The notes: generated by a model from the letters alone, not told the origin. A stretch of DNA of 64,000 bases from an uncultured Pelagibacteraceae bacterium (GCA_902573425.1 CACGJO010000001.1:186001-250000), one strand, 5' to 3'. Positions 34,187 to 43,121 are shown, counted from the first letter of the stretch. Numbers and translations are program-made.

Positions 34187-34948
34187 ATGGAAGATAAAGA
34201 TTTAGAAAATCTAGAATTCAGTTACTTAGAGACTATAAGTGCTATACTTAAGGCAAATATTAGAAATAACATTTTACCAGCTTTGAAATCAATGAATAAA
34301 ATTTCTAGTCACTGGGTAAATATTAAAAAAGATGAAGATAAAGGTTACGATGTTGGTTTTGAAAGAGTTATTTATTCATTACTACAACAAGGATCGTCTG
34401 ATTTAAAAAATGCAAACTCTTCCCCAATTGGCTCTGATCTAATGTTCGAGTCTGATGATGCGGTAATTCATATAGATTTAAAAAGTAATCAACCATCAAC
34501 TAATATAGGAGACCATTGGCAGCCAAAAATCGAAGCAAATCAAAGTTCTTATAAAATAAATTATAATAAAAAAGGACAAGGTGGAACTTTTGCATTTGAG
34601 GGAAATTTACCTAATTATTACAAAGTCAATGATGGTGGCACCATTAAAGAATTGCCGGCCTTAACCTATTTTATTTCGATTTTGTACAATGTTTCTGAAG
34701 GAAAATGTGAAATCATAAATATTAATGTTAGTTGTATGCCGAACGGTCAATTATCTGATGTTTATGGTACAGAACCAATAGGTGCCGGTGGAAATATTAG
34801 TAAAAAAAAATGTAGATTTAAAATGGGAAGATGTAAAAAATTTAAACTTATTAATGAAAAAAGATTAAATAAAATTTATATAAATAGAAACTATATTAGA
34901 AACAACTCTATTCCCTCTAAGATGCAGCTCTTAAAGTTTCTTTCTTAA
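34187..34948 (+). CDS. Type II restriction endonuclease, NgoBV/NlaIV-like
   Basis: About 253 residues from the ATG at 34187; a GTG at 34178 overlapping the rnhA stop is an alternative. A PD-(D/E)xK-type core is visible as SPIGSDLMFESDDAVIHIDLKS (about residues 83-104). The nearby RVIYSLLQQGSSDLKN and GQGGTFAFEGNLPNYY fit my memory of the NgoBV/NlaIV family, which cuts GGNNCC. The specificity is inference. It is convergent with a cytosine-5 methyltransferase, and the two 3' ends overlap by 32 bases. Both genes together form a type II restriction-modification system. Confidence 0.72.
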   Translation: MEDKDLENLEFSYLETISAILKANIRNNILPALKSMNKISSHWVNIKKDEDKGYDVGFERVIYSLLQQGSSDLKNANSSPIGSDLMFESDDAVIHIDLKSNQPSTNIGDHWQPKIEANQSSYKINYNKKGQGGTFAFEGNLPNYYKVNDGGTIKELPALTYFISILYNVSEGKCEIININVSCMPNGQLSDVYGTEPIGAGGNISKKKCRFKMGRCKKFKLINEKRLNKIYINRNYIRNNSIPSKMQLLKFLS

Positions 34949-36158
34949 TTAATATATTTTTTATTTTTTTGGCGATATTTTCGGCAAGTAACACAGGCAC
35001 AGCGTTACCTATTTGTTTGTGCATACTCCTAAAAGTGGCCCCCTCAAAGATAAAATCATCCGGAAACGACTGAAGAATAGCGCACTCTCTAACAGATAAT
35101 CTTCTTTTTAAATTTACATGTATTTCAGGGCTTGTTGCAGTTATTGTATCACTTGGTCTATCCCAGTTAGTTACTCTTAAAGATTGTTCAAATCTTATTT
35201 TTTTCTTTACCAAAGTTGTAACTTGTTTGTCGTATTTATTATCAAATTTTAAAAGTTTTTTTAGTCCTCGCCAATCATCTGGGTTTGGAATACTTCCAGA
35301 GTTATTATCTTTTCTAAACCAATGACCCGCGGTGTGCGCATAACCAAAATGTGCATCAACTTTTTGAGTAGATATGCCAGCTTTTTTTCTCCATTTTTTT
35401 AAATAATCACAAATATCAAATTGGTTAACGTCATATTTTCTTCCCCAAAATTCATCGTGTACATTCGTATCACCAATGTGATTGTGTATAGTGCGGTTTT
35501 TTACGTACAGAGTTTTATTTGTTAATCTTATTTTCGATAGAAAGCCTATGGCATCTTTGGTGCTTATATGTTTATCAAGATGGTCTTTAAACAATGATAC
35601 TTTATTTGTTGATGGTATTTGATGGGATATATTCGGGTAAGAATTTTCCAAACCTAGTCTATTACCAATGATAAAAACTCTCTTTCTTGATTGTGGTACT
35701 CCGTAATCAGCGGCGTTTAAAAGTTTAAAATCTACTTTATAACCAATGCTTTTAAAATCTTTGATAATTTTTTGAAGTACAGCACCTTTTCCTAAAGTAA
35801 TGATCCCCTCAACATTTTCTGCAACAAAGTATTTTGGTTTTTTTACTCTGATTACTCTAAGCATTTGTTTATAGAGCTTGTTGCGACTATCATCTATGTG
35901 GCGACCTTTATTAGCTATTGAAAAACCTTGGCAAGGAAAACCGCCTATAACTAAATCGGCTCCATCTGGGATATTGTTGTTTCTAATTCTCTCGATATCA
36001 CCAAGAACTATATGTTCTCCAATATTTTTTTTATAGGTTTTGACAGAGTCAGGGTCGATATCATTTGCCCAAATTATTTCAAAACCAGCGTTTTTAAACC
36101 CAAGATCCATTCCTCCAGCGCCAGCAAATAAAGAAATTATTTTAAATTTATTTTTCAT
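34917..36158 (-). CDS. DNA cytosine-5 methyltransferase, restriction-modification partner
   Basis: A 413-residue enzyme with the ordered C5-MTase motifs: FAGAGGMDLGFKNAGF (I), the catalytic Cys in IGGFPCQGFSIANKG (IV), ENVEGI (VI), QSRKRVFIIG (VIII), a variable target-recognition region and a C-terminal RECAILQSFPDDFIF with IGNAVPV (IX-X). It should protect the host from the convergent endonuclease. The codon use looks a little richer in G and C than flanking genes, which may point to transfer. Specificity cannot be read directly. Confidence 0.93.
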   Translation of the reverse strand: MKNKFKIISLFAGAGGMDLGFKNAGFEIIWANDIDPDSVKTYKKNIGEHIVLGDIERIRNNNIPDGADLVIGGFPCQGFSIANKGRHIDDSRNKLYKQMLRVIRVKKPKYFVAENVEGIITLGKGAVLQKIIKDFKSIGYKVDFKLLNAADYGVPQSRKRVFIIGNRLGLENSYPNISHQIPSTNKVSLFKDHLDKHISTKDAIGFLSKIRLTNKTLYVKNRTIHNHIGDTNVHDEFWGRKYDVNQFDICDYLKKWRKKAGISTQKVDAHFGYAHTAGHWFRKDNNSGSIPNPDDWRGLKKLLKFDNKYDKQVTTLVKKKIRFEQSLRVTNWDRPSDTITATSPEIHVNLKRRLSVRECAILQSFPDDFIFEGATFRSMHKQIGNAVPVLLAENIAKKIKNILIKKETLRAAS

Positions 36159-36191
36159 ATCTAATGATTCGGAACTTTAACACTTTTTTAA

Positions 36192-36680
36192 TTATATGGC
36201 TTTTAAAAAATTTTCTGCTGCTGAAAGTTCACAAGTTGCTGTTTCTTTTTCTACCTCAAATTTTTTAATAATTTCGTTTTCTACTAACATTGTGTACCTG
36301 TTTGATCTTATACCTAAACCTTTCTCTGATTTATCTACTTCCGCACCAATGGCTTTAGTAAACTTTAGAAAGGGGTCCGCTATCATAAAAATTTTATCGC
36401 CTACTCCTTGATTTTCCCCCCATGCTTTCATTACGTTTGGATCATTCACGGCAACACAAACTATTTTAGATACTCCCTTTTTTTTTGCAGTATCATAATT
36501 TTTTACAAATCCTGGCAAATGAATTGCAGAACAAGTTTTGGTAAATGCTCCTGGCATACCGAGAAGTACAATTTTTTGATTTTTAAAAATATCGCTTGTA
36601 TTAATTTTTTTTACTTCATTTTTTTGGTTTAAGTAAAAAAATTCCGAAACTGGTAGTTTATCTCCAACTTTAATTTTCAT
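36192..36680 (-). CDS. Peroxiredoxin, Prx5 type
   Basis: A 162-residue thiol peroxidase. The peroxidatic Cys lies in GMPGAFTKTCSAIHLPGF. DPNVMKAWGENQGV and DKSEKGLGIRSNRYTMLVE are typical of the Prx5 group. A second Cys in TATCELSAAENFL near the C-terminus could be the resolving residue. It reduces hydrogen or organic peroxides, probably with thioredoxin or glutaredoxin. The start overlaps the thrC stop (ATGA), so it is co-translated with thrC. Confidence 0.93.
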   Translation of the reverse strand: MKIKVGDKLPVSEFFYLNQKNEVKKINTSDIFKNQKIVLLGMPGAFTKTCSAIHLPGFVKNYDTAKKKGVSKIVCVAVNDPNVMKAWGENQGVGDKIFMIADPFLKFTKAIGAEVDKSEKGLGIRSNRYTMLVENEIIKKFEVEKETATCELSAAENFLKAI

Positions 36681-38053
36681 TTAACCTTTTCTAAAATATA
36701 GCTTTTCACATCAGAAATATTATTTTCTAAAATATCATATTTTTCTTTTTTATCTAATATATTACTTAATTGGTTTGGCATCTTAACTTCTTTACTTGTT
36801 GCTACTTTAATCGTTTCCAAAAATTTATAAGGATGCGCTGTACCCAGTATCAAAGTTTCGGACATTAAATTTAATTTTTTTGATGCGCCTACGGCAGTTG
36901 CGGTATGTGGATCAATTATAAAATCAAGTTTATCTGCTATATTTTTTATAATTTCTAAAGTTTCTTTATCGCTCACCTTACAAGCACAGAAATCTTTTTT
37001 TATAATTTTTTTTTGTTCCTCATCTAAACTGAAAGATCCATTTGAGGAAAGTTCAGACATTAAACTAGAAACTTTTTTATCATCATTTTTTACAATATCA
37101 AAAAGAAGCCGCTCAAAATTACTTGCAATTTGAACATCCATACTTGGTGACAACGACTGTCTTACCTTGCTGGGTTTATACTCTCCTGAATTAATTGCTC
37201 TTTCCAAAATATTATTTTCATTTGTAGCTACGATTAATTTTTCAATTGGAAGTCCCATTTTTTTTGCCATATAACCAGCAAAAACATCTCCGAAATTTCC
37301 AGTTGGAACTGAAAAATTAATTTTTTTGTTTTTAAATTTAAATGCTGAGTAAAAATAGTAAACAATTTGACAAACTATTCTTGCCCAATTAATAGAATTT
37401 ACACCTGACATGTTAATTTTTTCTCTAAAACTATTTTCCGAAAACATATCTTTAACAATTTTTTGACAATCATCGAATGATCCTTTTATTGCTACATTGT
37501 AAATATTATCTGAGCCTATCGTTGTCATAATTTTTCTTTGAATTTTTGATATTTTGTTATCAGGATGTAAAACAAAAACATTAATATTTTTTCTATCATT
37601 TAATGCTGCGATTGCAGCTGATCCAGTATCTCCTGAAGTTGCGACTATTATATTAACAGTTTTATTAGCTGAAACTTTTAGTTCATCATACAAGTTGCCA
37701 AGAACCTGCATGGCAATATCTTTAAAAGCTAATGTTGGTCCGTGATAAAGTTCCACTAAATTAATATCACCGATTTTATTTGTTTTAATTACTTCTTCAC
37801 TAGAAAAAATTTTATAGGATTTTTGAATGAGATTTTTTAGATTTGTTTTTGTTATATCAGATGAACAAAAATTAAAAATTATTTCAGTTGCTAATTCTAT
37901 ATAAGATAACTCGCTAAGTTTTTTTATTTCATCTTCATTATAAATTTTAATATTTTTGGGAACAAATAGACCTCCATCAGGTGCTAAACCCCTTAGAAAT
38001 ATATCTTTAAAACTATAACTTTGATTTTTATTTCTTGTACTAATGTATTCCAC
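36677..38053 (-). CDS. thrC: Threonine synthase
   Basis: A 458-residue PLP enzyme making threonine from phosphohomoserine. It has the N-terminal GLAPDGGLFVPK, the PLP lysine in HGPTLAFKDIAMQVLG, TSGDTGSAAIAAL, and VPTGNFGDVFAGYMAKKMGLP. It starts with GTG at 38053, which overlaps the TAG stop of a small upstream reading frame by one base. thrC at the end of the cytochrome oxidase operon is a typical alphaproteobacterial arrangement. Confidence 0.95.
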   Translation of the reverse strand: MEYISTRNKNQSYSFKDIFLRGLAPDGGLFVPKNIKIYNEDEIKKLSELSYIELATEIIFNFCSSDITKTNLKNLIQKSYKIFSSEEVIKTNKIGDINLVELYHGPTLAFKDIAMQVLGNLYDELKVSANKTVNIIVATSGDTGSAAIAALNDRKNINVFVLHPDNKISKIQRKIMTTIGSDNIYNVAIKGSFDDCQKIVKDMFSENSFREKINMSGVNSINWARIVCQIVYYFYSAFKFKNKKINFSVPTGNFGDVFAGYMAKKMGLPIEKLIVATNENNILERAINSGEYKPSKVRQSLSPSMDVQIASNFERLLFDIVKNDDKKVSSLMSELSSNGSFSLDEEQKKIIKKDFCACKVSDKETLEIIKNIADKLDFIIDPHTATAVGASKKLNLMSETLILGTAHPYKFLETIKVATSKEVKMPNQLSNILDKKEKYDILENNISDVKSYILEKVK

Positions 38054-38226
38054 TAATTAGACGATTTCTGTCCTTCTTTAAAATATTTTTTCCAGGACGA
38101 ATTTAATAATCCTAATAAGATAAATGAAAGCACTATGATTAATAAGGCATTTTGACCACCTGAAGTTTCAGATATACAAACAGCACACATAGTTAAGATT
38201 TCAGAATTTAAACTATTAATAATCAT
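38053..38226 (-). CDS. Small membrane protein (57 aa) between ctaG and thrC
   Basis: A reading frame from the ATG at 38226 to the TAG at 38053-38055. It begins MIINSLNSEILTMCAVC and has one hydrophobic helix (ALLIIVLSFILLGLLNSSW) followed by a basic tail (KKYFKEGQKSSN). The ATG overlaps the ctaG stop (ATGA). The stop overlaps the thrC GTG start by one base. Double coupling and the membrane helix argue that it is real. A CxxC pair (MCAVC) precedes the helix. I do not recognise the family; a role in oxidase assembly is inference from position. Confidence 0.65.
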   Translation of the reverse strand: MIINSLNSEILTMCAVCISETSGGQNALLIIVLSFILLGLLNSSWKKYFKEGQKSSN

Positions 38227-38669
38227 TTTTTAAAATAAACAAATTGAATTATAGCTTCTTTTATATTCTTTGTCACATTTGGGTCAACTAATAAAACCAA
38301 CGCGTATTTTTCTTTTTCCCCTCCTTTTAAAGTTTGTTTCTCGTAACAAAAACAGTTCATTTTAGTCATGTAGTCTTTCAGTTCAGGAGGGTAAACCTGA
38401 AAAGTAGCCATTGCAGATATACTTTTTTTACTTAAATTTTCTACTGAATAATTAATTGTTTGCACTTCACCAGGTTTTAAAATTATATTTTTCTCTTCTG
38501 TCTCAAATTTAAAGGGTAAATCGCTATGAACACTTGTAATTAATTTTGTTTGGATTAACTGACTATTACTAATTTCTCCTCTAAAAAAAACAAAAGAAGT
38601 GATTATAAGTATAACTAATAAGCTTATTAAAACAGAAATTAACTTTTTATTTTTAGGCAAATTTATCAA
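38223..38669 (-). CDS. ctaG: Cytochrome c oxidase assembly protein CtaG/Cox11
   Basis: A 148-residue copper chaperone for the CuB site. An N-terminal membrane anchor (LISVLISLLVILIITSFVFF) is followed by the periplasmic domain with LKPGEVQTINYSVENLS and the copper motif MNCFCYEKQTLKGGE, where most relatives have CFCF. It is shorter than the usual 180-200 residues. No ATG is available at the start: the frame opens with TTG at 38669 (or TTG at 38660), inside the end of ctaB. A rare start codon may keep its level low. Confidence 0.88.
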   Translation of the reverse strand: MINLPKNKKLISVLISLLVILIITSFVFFRGEISNSQLIQTKLITSVHSDLPFKFETEEKNIILKPGEVQTINYSVENLSKKSISAMATFQVYPPELKDYMTKMNCFCYEKQTLKGGEKEKYALVLLVDPNVTKNIKEAIIQFVYFKK

Positions 38670-39567
38670 CTAGGATTGAAATGAAAATTGCAAATAAATA
38701 AAGAATTGAGAAAGCAAAAATTTGTTTTGAAATACTCTTTTCAGATTTTTTATCTTTTGTTTTCAATAGTTTGTAACAAATAAATATGTAGTATGTGCTT
38801 AAAGGAAAAGAAAATAACAAATATATTATACCTAAAAATTCTAAATAGTATGGAGCAACGGCTACTGGAAATAATAAAATTGAATAAGCAAATATATTTT
38901 TCTTTGTTGTTTCCACGCCTGATGTAACTGGTAACATTGGTATATTTGCTTTTTTGTAATCTTCTGACTTAAAAAGACTTAAGGCCCAAAAATGTGATGG
39001 AGTCCAAACAAAAATTATCAAAAAAAGAATAATTGGTTCAACAGAAATACTCCCTGTAGCTATTGCCCATCCAATCACGGGGGGTAAAGCTCCTGCCGCT
39101 CCGCCAATCACAATATTTTGTGGTGTCTTCCTTTTGAGCCAAATAGTGTAAACGAAAACATAGAACAAAATTGTTAGGGCAAGCAATGCAGCAGCCATTA
39201 AGTTTGAAAAAAAATATAAAGCTCCAACCGATACGAAAGAAGATACAATACCGAATACAAGCGCCTCATTTTTAGTTAACTTCCCGGTTGGGATTGGTCT
39301 TAAACAAGTTCTAGACATAACTTTATCGACATCAGCCTCATACCAACAATTTAGAGAACCAGCTGCACCTGATCCAAGTGCAACAGCTGTAATTGATAAG
39401 ATTGCATATAAATAATCTACACTTTTATATGGGGCAATTAAGAAACCAACAACACAGGTAAAAATAGCAAGAGACATAACTCTCGGCTTCATTAATTCGA
39501 ATAAAGCTTTTATGTAGTGAATAGTGTCGAATTTAAATTCTCTGGCTTTTGTATCTGTATTAAGCAA
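38653..39567 (-). CDS. ctaB: Protoheme IX farnesyltransferase (heme O synthase)
   Basis: A 304-residue UbiA-type prenyltransferase with about nine hydrophobic helices. The first aspartate motif lies in NCWYEADVDKVMSRTCLRPIPTGKL, and a second polar block is in FWALSLFKSEDYKKANIPMLP. It makes heme O, the precursor of the heme a in aa3 oxidase. The likely start is TTG at 39567 with AGGAT upstream; the first ATG lies deeper, at LMKPRVMSL. It overlaps ctaG by 17 bases. Confidence 0.94.
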   Translation of the reverse strand: MLNTDTKAREFKFDTIHYIKALFELMKPRVMSLAIFTCVVGFLIAPYKSVDYLYAILSITAVALGSGAAGSLNCWYEADVDKVMSRTCLRPIPTGKLTKNEALVFGIVSSFVSVGALYFFSNLMAAALLALTILFYVFVYTIWLKRKTPQNIVIGGAAGALPPVIGWAIATGSISVEPIILFLIIFVWTPSHFWALSLFKSEDYKKANIPMLPVTSGVETTKKNIFAYSILLFPVAVAPYYLEFLGIIYLLFSFPLSTYYIFICYKLLKTKDKKSEKSISKQIFAFSILYLFAIFISILVDKFA

Positions 39568-39585
39568 TTGAGATCCTATTGTTAA

Positions 39586-39936
39586 TTATTCACCTAAGAC
39601 GAAATAAATAAGCCTTGTAAAGACAGTGTACTTACCTTCTGCAACCATCAGACCCACAAAACATGCTATTGCAGTCATTGGCCATAACAAAACATTTACA
39701 AGAGCATATCGTTCCCAAAAGAGGTGCATGAAAAAAGCCATTATCAAACCAGCTTTCAAAAACATAAAGAATAAAATAAGAGACCATCTTAAAAGACCTT
39801 GAAATTGGTACCAGTCAACCATGTAAGAAAAAAAACTTAGAACAAATAGGAGGCCCCATATCCATAGGTATATTCCAATCTTATGGGTTGTTGCTGGTTT
39901 CTCTTTATTTTTGTTTACTTCTGTATTTTCATTCAT
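39586..39936 (-). CDS. Cytochrome c oxidase subunit IV family protein
   Basis: A 116-residue membrane protein with three hydrophobic helices and a polar, lysine-rich N-terminus. The pattern WSLILFFMFLKAGLIMAFFMHLFWE matches the bacterial COX4/CyoD-like subunit IV family. It is a small accessory subunit thought to stabilise the oxidase core. It lies 9 bases after the second subunit III gene and 18 bases before ctaB. Confidence 0.85.
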   Translation of the reverse strand: MNENTEVNKNKEKPATTHKIGIYLWIWGLLFVLSFFSYMVDWYQFQGLLRWSLILFFMFLKAGLIMAFFMHLFWERYALVNVLLWPMTAIACFVGLMVAEGKYTVFTRLIYFVLGE

Positions 39937-39945
39937 TGTACAACC

Positions 39946-40650
39946 TTACCAAAGATAGAAGAATGCGAAAATAAAAACCCAAACTAAATCCACAAAGTGC
40001 CAATAAAGACCTAGTATTTCAATTGAAACATAGTCTGATTTCATTGTTGTAAAAAATCCACGTCTTCCTGTATCAAAGTCTCCTCTGTAAACTTTTCTAG
40101 CAAAAATAAAAAGAAATATTACACCTATCGAGACATGAGTGCCGTGAAAACCGGTTATCATGAAAAAGTAAGATCCAAATTGACCAGCACCAAAAGGATT
40201 TGACCATGGTCTCACACCCTCGTGTATTAGTTTAGACCACTCAAAAGCTTGCATTCCGACAAAAATTAATCCGCCAATGGCTGTGGCAAGAATAAGCCGA
40301 CCACACATTTTTCTATTTTTTTCATAACCATATTTTACTGCTAAAGCCATAGTTCCGCTGCTAGTGATAAGCACAAAAGTCATAATAGCGATTAGAAGCA
40401 GTGGTACCGGCACTCCCATAAAATCAAGTGAAAACACGTGACTAGTATTAGGCCAATCAACAACAGTTGAGGCTCTTCCCTTCATGTAAGAAATTAAAAA
40501 GCAGCTAAATATAAAAGTATCACTCAATAGGAATATCCACATCATAGCTTTGCCCCATTGAACACCTTTAAAGGCAGTTTGATCTGAACCTAAATCGTTA
40601 GGAACACTTTTCCAACCTTTAGGTAGATTATCTAATGATGAGTCTGACAT
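39946..40650 (-). CDS. Heme-copper oxidase subunit III (second copy)
   Basis: A 234-residue subunit III. It has WIFLLSDTFIFSCFLISYM in the first helix, MQAFEWSKLIHEG, the histidine-rich MITGFHGTHVSIGVIFLF, and the C-terminal GLYWHFVDLVWVFIFAFFYLW. The family keeps the oxidase active over many turnovers. It follows another subunit III-like gene (40663) in the same operon, and the two differ clearly in sequence and N-terminus, so this is not a recent duplication. Confidence 0.92.
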   Translation of the reverse strand: MSDSSLDNLPKGWKSVPNDLGSDQTAFKGVQWGKAMMWIFLLSDTFIFSCFLISYMKGRASTVVDWPNTSHVFSLDFMGVPVPLLLIAIMTFVLITSSGTMALAVKYGYEKNRKMCGRLILATAIGGLIFVGMQAFEWSKLIHEGVRPWSNPFGAGQFGSYFFMITGFHGTHVSIGVIFLFIFARKVYRGDFDTGRRGFFTTMKSDYVSIEILGLYWHFVDLVWVFIFAFFYLW

Positions 40651-40662
40651 AATGAGTTTTCC

Positions 40663-41295
40663 TTAACTTGATAACATCAATCCAAAAAGCACTAACCAAA
40701 CAGCTAATAAAAAATGCCAGTAAACTGCACAAATATCAATTAAATTATTAATTTCTTCTTTCTTTAGACTTCTTTTTATAAATTTTGAAGTAGTTTTTCC
40801 CCAAAAATATATCCCACCAATAATGTGAAGACCATGAATTGTTGTGAATAAATAAAAAAATGCATTAGCAACATTGCTTGTAGCATAATACCCTGTATTC
40901 ATTAATTGATACCACACTATTAGCTGACCAATCAAAAAAGAATATGCTAGGAAACCTATAAAATATAAACCGTTTTTGGTCTTATCAAAAAGCTCATTTT
41001 TTGCATATTTTGTTGTTTGATGAAAAACTAAACTACTTATTACTAAAATTCCTGTATTGAACCAAAGAAGCCAAGGCTCTGGCATATTTCTCCAGTCGTG
41101 CACAAGCATTCGATCTGAGTAGGCAACTACAAATAATGAAAAAAGAACTGTACTTGCCGCCATCAAAGTCCTTAGACCTAGTTTTTGTTTCGTTAAGTTA
41201 ACAGTTTGACCTTGATGCTCGTTATCAGCTTCTATTTGATCTTGTTCCCAAGGCTTTTCGGTTAGTAATTGAAAAATAGATTTTTTCTTGCTCAC
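40663..41295 (-). CDS. Heme-copper oxidase subunit III-like protein (first copy)
   Basis: A 210-residue membrane protein with a soluble N-terminus (about 45 residues) and five hydrophobic helices. It ends with FYLFTTIHGLHIIGGIYFWG and ICAVYWHFLLAVWLVLFGLML, which match the last helices of subunit III. The early acidic/helix region of classical subunit III is less clear. It starts with GTG at 41295, overlapping the coxA stop (GTGA). Confidence 0.88.
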   Translation of the reverse strand: MSKKKSIFQLLTEKPWEQDQIEADNEHQGQTVNLTKQKLGLRTLMAASTVLFSLFVVAYSDRMLVHDWRNMPEPWLLWFNTGILVISSLVFHQTTKYAKNELFDKTKNGLYFIGFLAYSFLIGQLIVWYQLMNTGYYATSNVANAFFYLFTTIHGLHIIGGIYFWGKTTSKFIKRSLKKEEINNLIDICAVYWHFLLAVWLVLFGLMLSS

Positions 41296-43121
41296 GTCTT
41301 CTCAACTTTCGCTCCTATAATCTCGCTTGGAGGTTGGGTTTGTGGTATATAATCCTCTTTTGCACCGGGCACACTAAAGTCGTAAGGCCATCTGTAAACT
41401 TTTGGAAGTTCTTTGCCCCAATTACCGTGTTCTGGAGGCATTTGTGGAGTTTGCCACTCTAGAGAGTTAGCTTTCCACGGATTTTTTTCTGCTTTCTTCC
41501 CAAGCCTAGCGCTTGCAAATAAATTGTATAAGAACAACAATTGTGCAGCCCCAACTATTAAAACTGCAATAGTAATGAATTTATTTAAAAGCAATGTTGA
41601 TACATCGACGTAAGGACTATCATAGATTTCATAGTATCTTCTCGGTACACCGACGAAACCTTGATAATGCATTGGAAAATAAATAGCGTATGAACCTATA
41701 AAGGTAATCCAAAAATGAACTTTTCCTAAAGTTTCATTCATCATTCTACCAGTAACTAATGGATACCAGTGGTAAATTGCGCCGAAGACGACAAGTATGG
41801 GAGCAATACCCATAACCATATGAAAATGAGCTACAACAAAATAAGTGTCAGATAAAGGAACGTCCACCGTTACATTTCCTAAAAATAAACCAGTTAATCC
41901 TCCGTTCAAAAAGGTCACAATAAAACCAAGAGAAAACAACATGGGAAGAGATAAAACTATGTTTCCTCTCCATAAAGTTAAAATCCAATTATAAACTTTA
42001 ATAGCTGTTGGAACTGCAATAATTAATGTTGTTGTTGCAAAAAAGAATCCAAACCACGGGTTCATTCCACTAACATACATGTGGTGAGCCCATACAAAAA
42101 AGCTTAAAGCACCAATACCTACTATGGCCCAAACCATCATTCTATAACCGAAAATAGTTTTTCTTGAGTGGACTGATAACAAATCTGAAACAATACCAAA
42201 AGCTGGTAGAGCAACAATGTAAACTTCTGGGTGGCCAAAAAACCAAAATAAATGTTGGAACAATATTGGACTACCGCCTTCATGGGTTAATGTTTCCCCT
42301 AAAGAAACCATTGCTGGCATGAAAAAACTTGTTCCTAGTAAACTGTCGAGTGTCATCATTAAACAACCAACTAATAAAGCTGGAAATGCAAACATCGCAA
42401 GAACAGTTGCGGTAAAAATTCCCCAAATTGTTAAAGGCATTCTCATCAAAGTCATGCCTCTAGCTCTTAATTGTAAAACAGTTATGATATAATTTAATCC
42501 ACCCATTGTGAAACCAGCCACAAATAATATTAGTGAAATTAACATTAAAATTATTCCACCATTATAACCCGGTGTTCCGGCTGTTATTGCTTGTGGTGGA
42601 TAAAGCGTCCACCCTGCTCCGGTGGGTCCTCCAGGCACAAAAAAGCTTGCCAATAAAACTACGACTGCAACCACGAATGCCCAGTAGCTGAGCATGTTCA
42701 CATATGGAAATGCCATGTCTCTAGCTCCACACATCAACGGTATTAATAAATTTCCAAATCCTCCAAGAAATAATGCGGTTAAAAGATATACCACCATTAT
42801 CATCCCGTGCATCGTCACAAATTGATAATAAGAGGAAGGTTCAAGCCAACCAAGTCCAGGCCAAGCCAACTGAATTCTCATTAACCATGATAAAACTAAT
42901 CCTAAAAGTCCAGTTCCTATTGCTGTTAAAGCATATTGAATTCCAATATATTTTGCGTCTTGTGAAAAAACGTATGTAGTCCACCAACTATGTGAATGAT
43001 AAAGTTCCTGATCGGGTAATTCAGCATCTGGAACTGCATCAATGTCTGGTGTTGATACAGATGATGCATCTCCTGCATAGTCTGATTTGGCTTCTAGTTT
43101 ATGTTCATATTCATCTGACAT
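41292..43121 (-). CDS. coxA: Cytochrome c oxidase subunit I
   Basis: A 609-residue catalytic subunit with 12 or more membrane helices. It binds heme a, heme a3 and CuB. Ligand motifs include MHGMIMVVYLLTALFLGGFGN, WFFGHPEVYIVALPAFGI (CuB His-Tyr and the D-channel glutamate), VWAHHMYVSGMNPW (CuB histidines) and YFVVAHFHMVMG (heme ligands). The glutamate in GHPEVY marks an A1-type enzyme. It extends about 50 residues before the first helix. It is the terminal acceptor for electrons from the bc1 complex. Confidence 0.97.
   Translation of the reverse strand: MSDEYEHKLEAKSDYAGDASSVSTPDIDAVPDAELPDQELYHSHSWWTTYVFSQDAKYIGIQYALTAIGTGLLGLVLSWLMRIQLAWPGLGWLEPSSYYQFVTMHGMIMVVYLLTALFLGGFGNLLIPLMCGARDMAFPYVNMLSYWAFVVAVVVLLASFFVPGGPTGAGWTLYPPQAITAGTPGYNGGIILMLISLILFVAGFTMGGLNYIITVLQLRARGMTLMRMPLTIWGIFTATVLAMFAFPALLVGCLMMTLDSLLGTSFFMPAMVSLGETLTHEGGSPILFQHLFWFFGHPEVYIVALPAFGIVSDLLSVHSRKTIFGYRMMVWAIVGIGALSFFVWAHHMYVSGMNPWFGFFFATTTLIIAVPTAIKVYNWILTLWRGNIVLSLPMLFSLGFIVTFLNGGLTGLFLGNVTVDVPLSDTYFVVAHFHMVMGIAPILVVFGAIYHWYPLVTGRMMNETLGKVHFWITFIGSYAIYFPMHYQGFVGVPRRYYEIYDSPYVDVSTLLLNKFITIAVLIVGAAQLLFLYNLFASARLGKKAEKNPWKANSLEWQTPQMPPEHGNWGKELPKVYRWPYDFSVPGAKEDYIPQTQPPSEIIGAKVEKT

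Noticed and set aside
40663-41295. The two subunit III genes as a fresh tandem duplication or assembly artefact
   Set aside because: Their protein sequences differ strongly in the N-terminal half and in length, so they are old paralogues.
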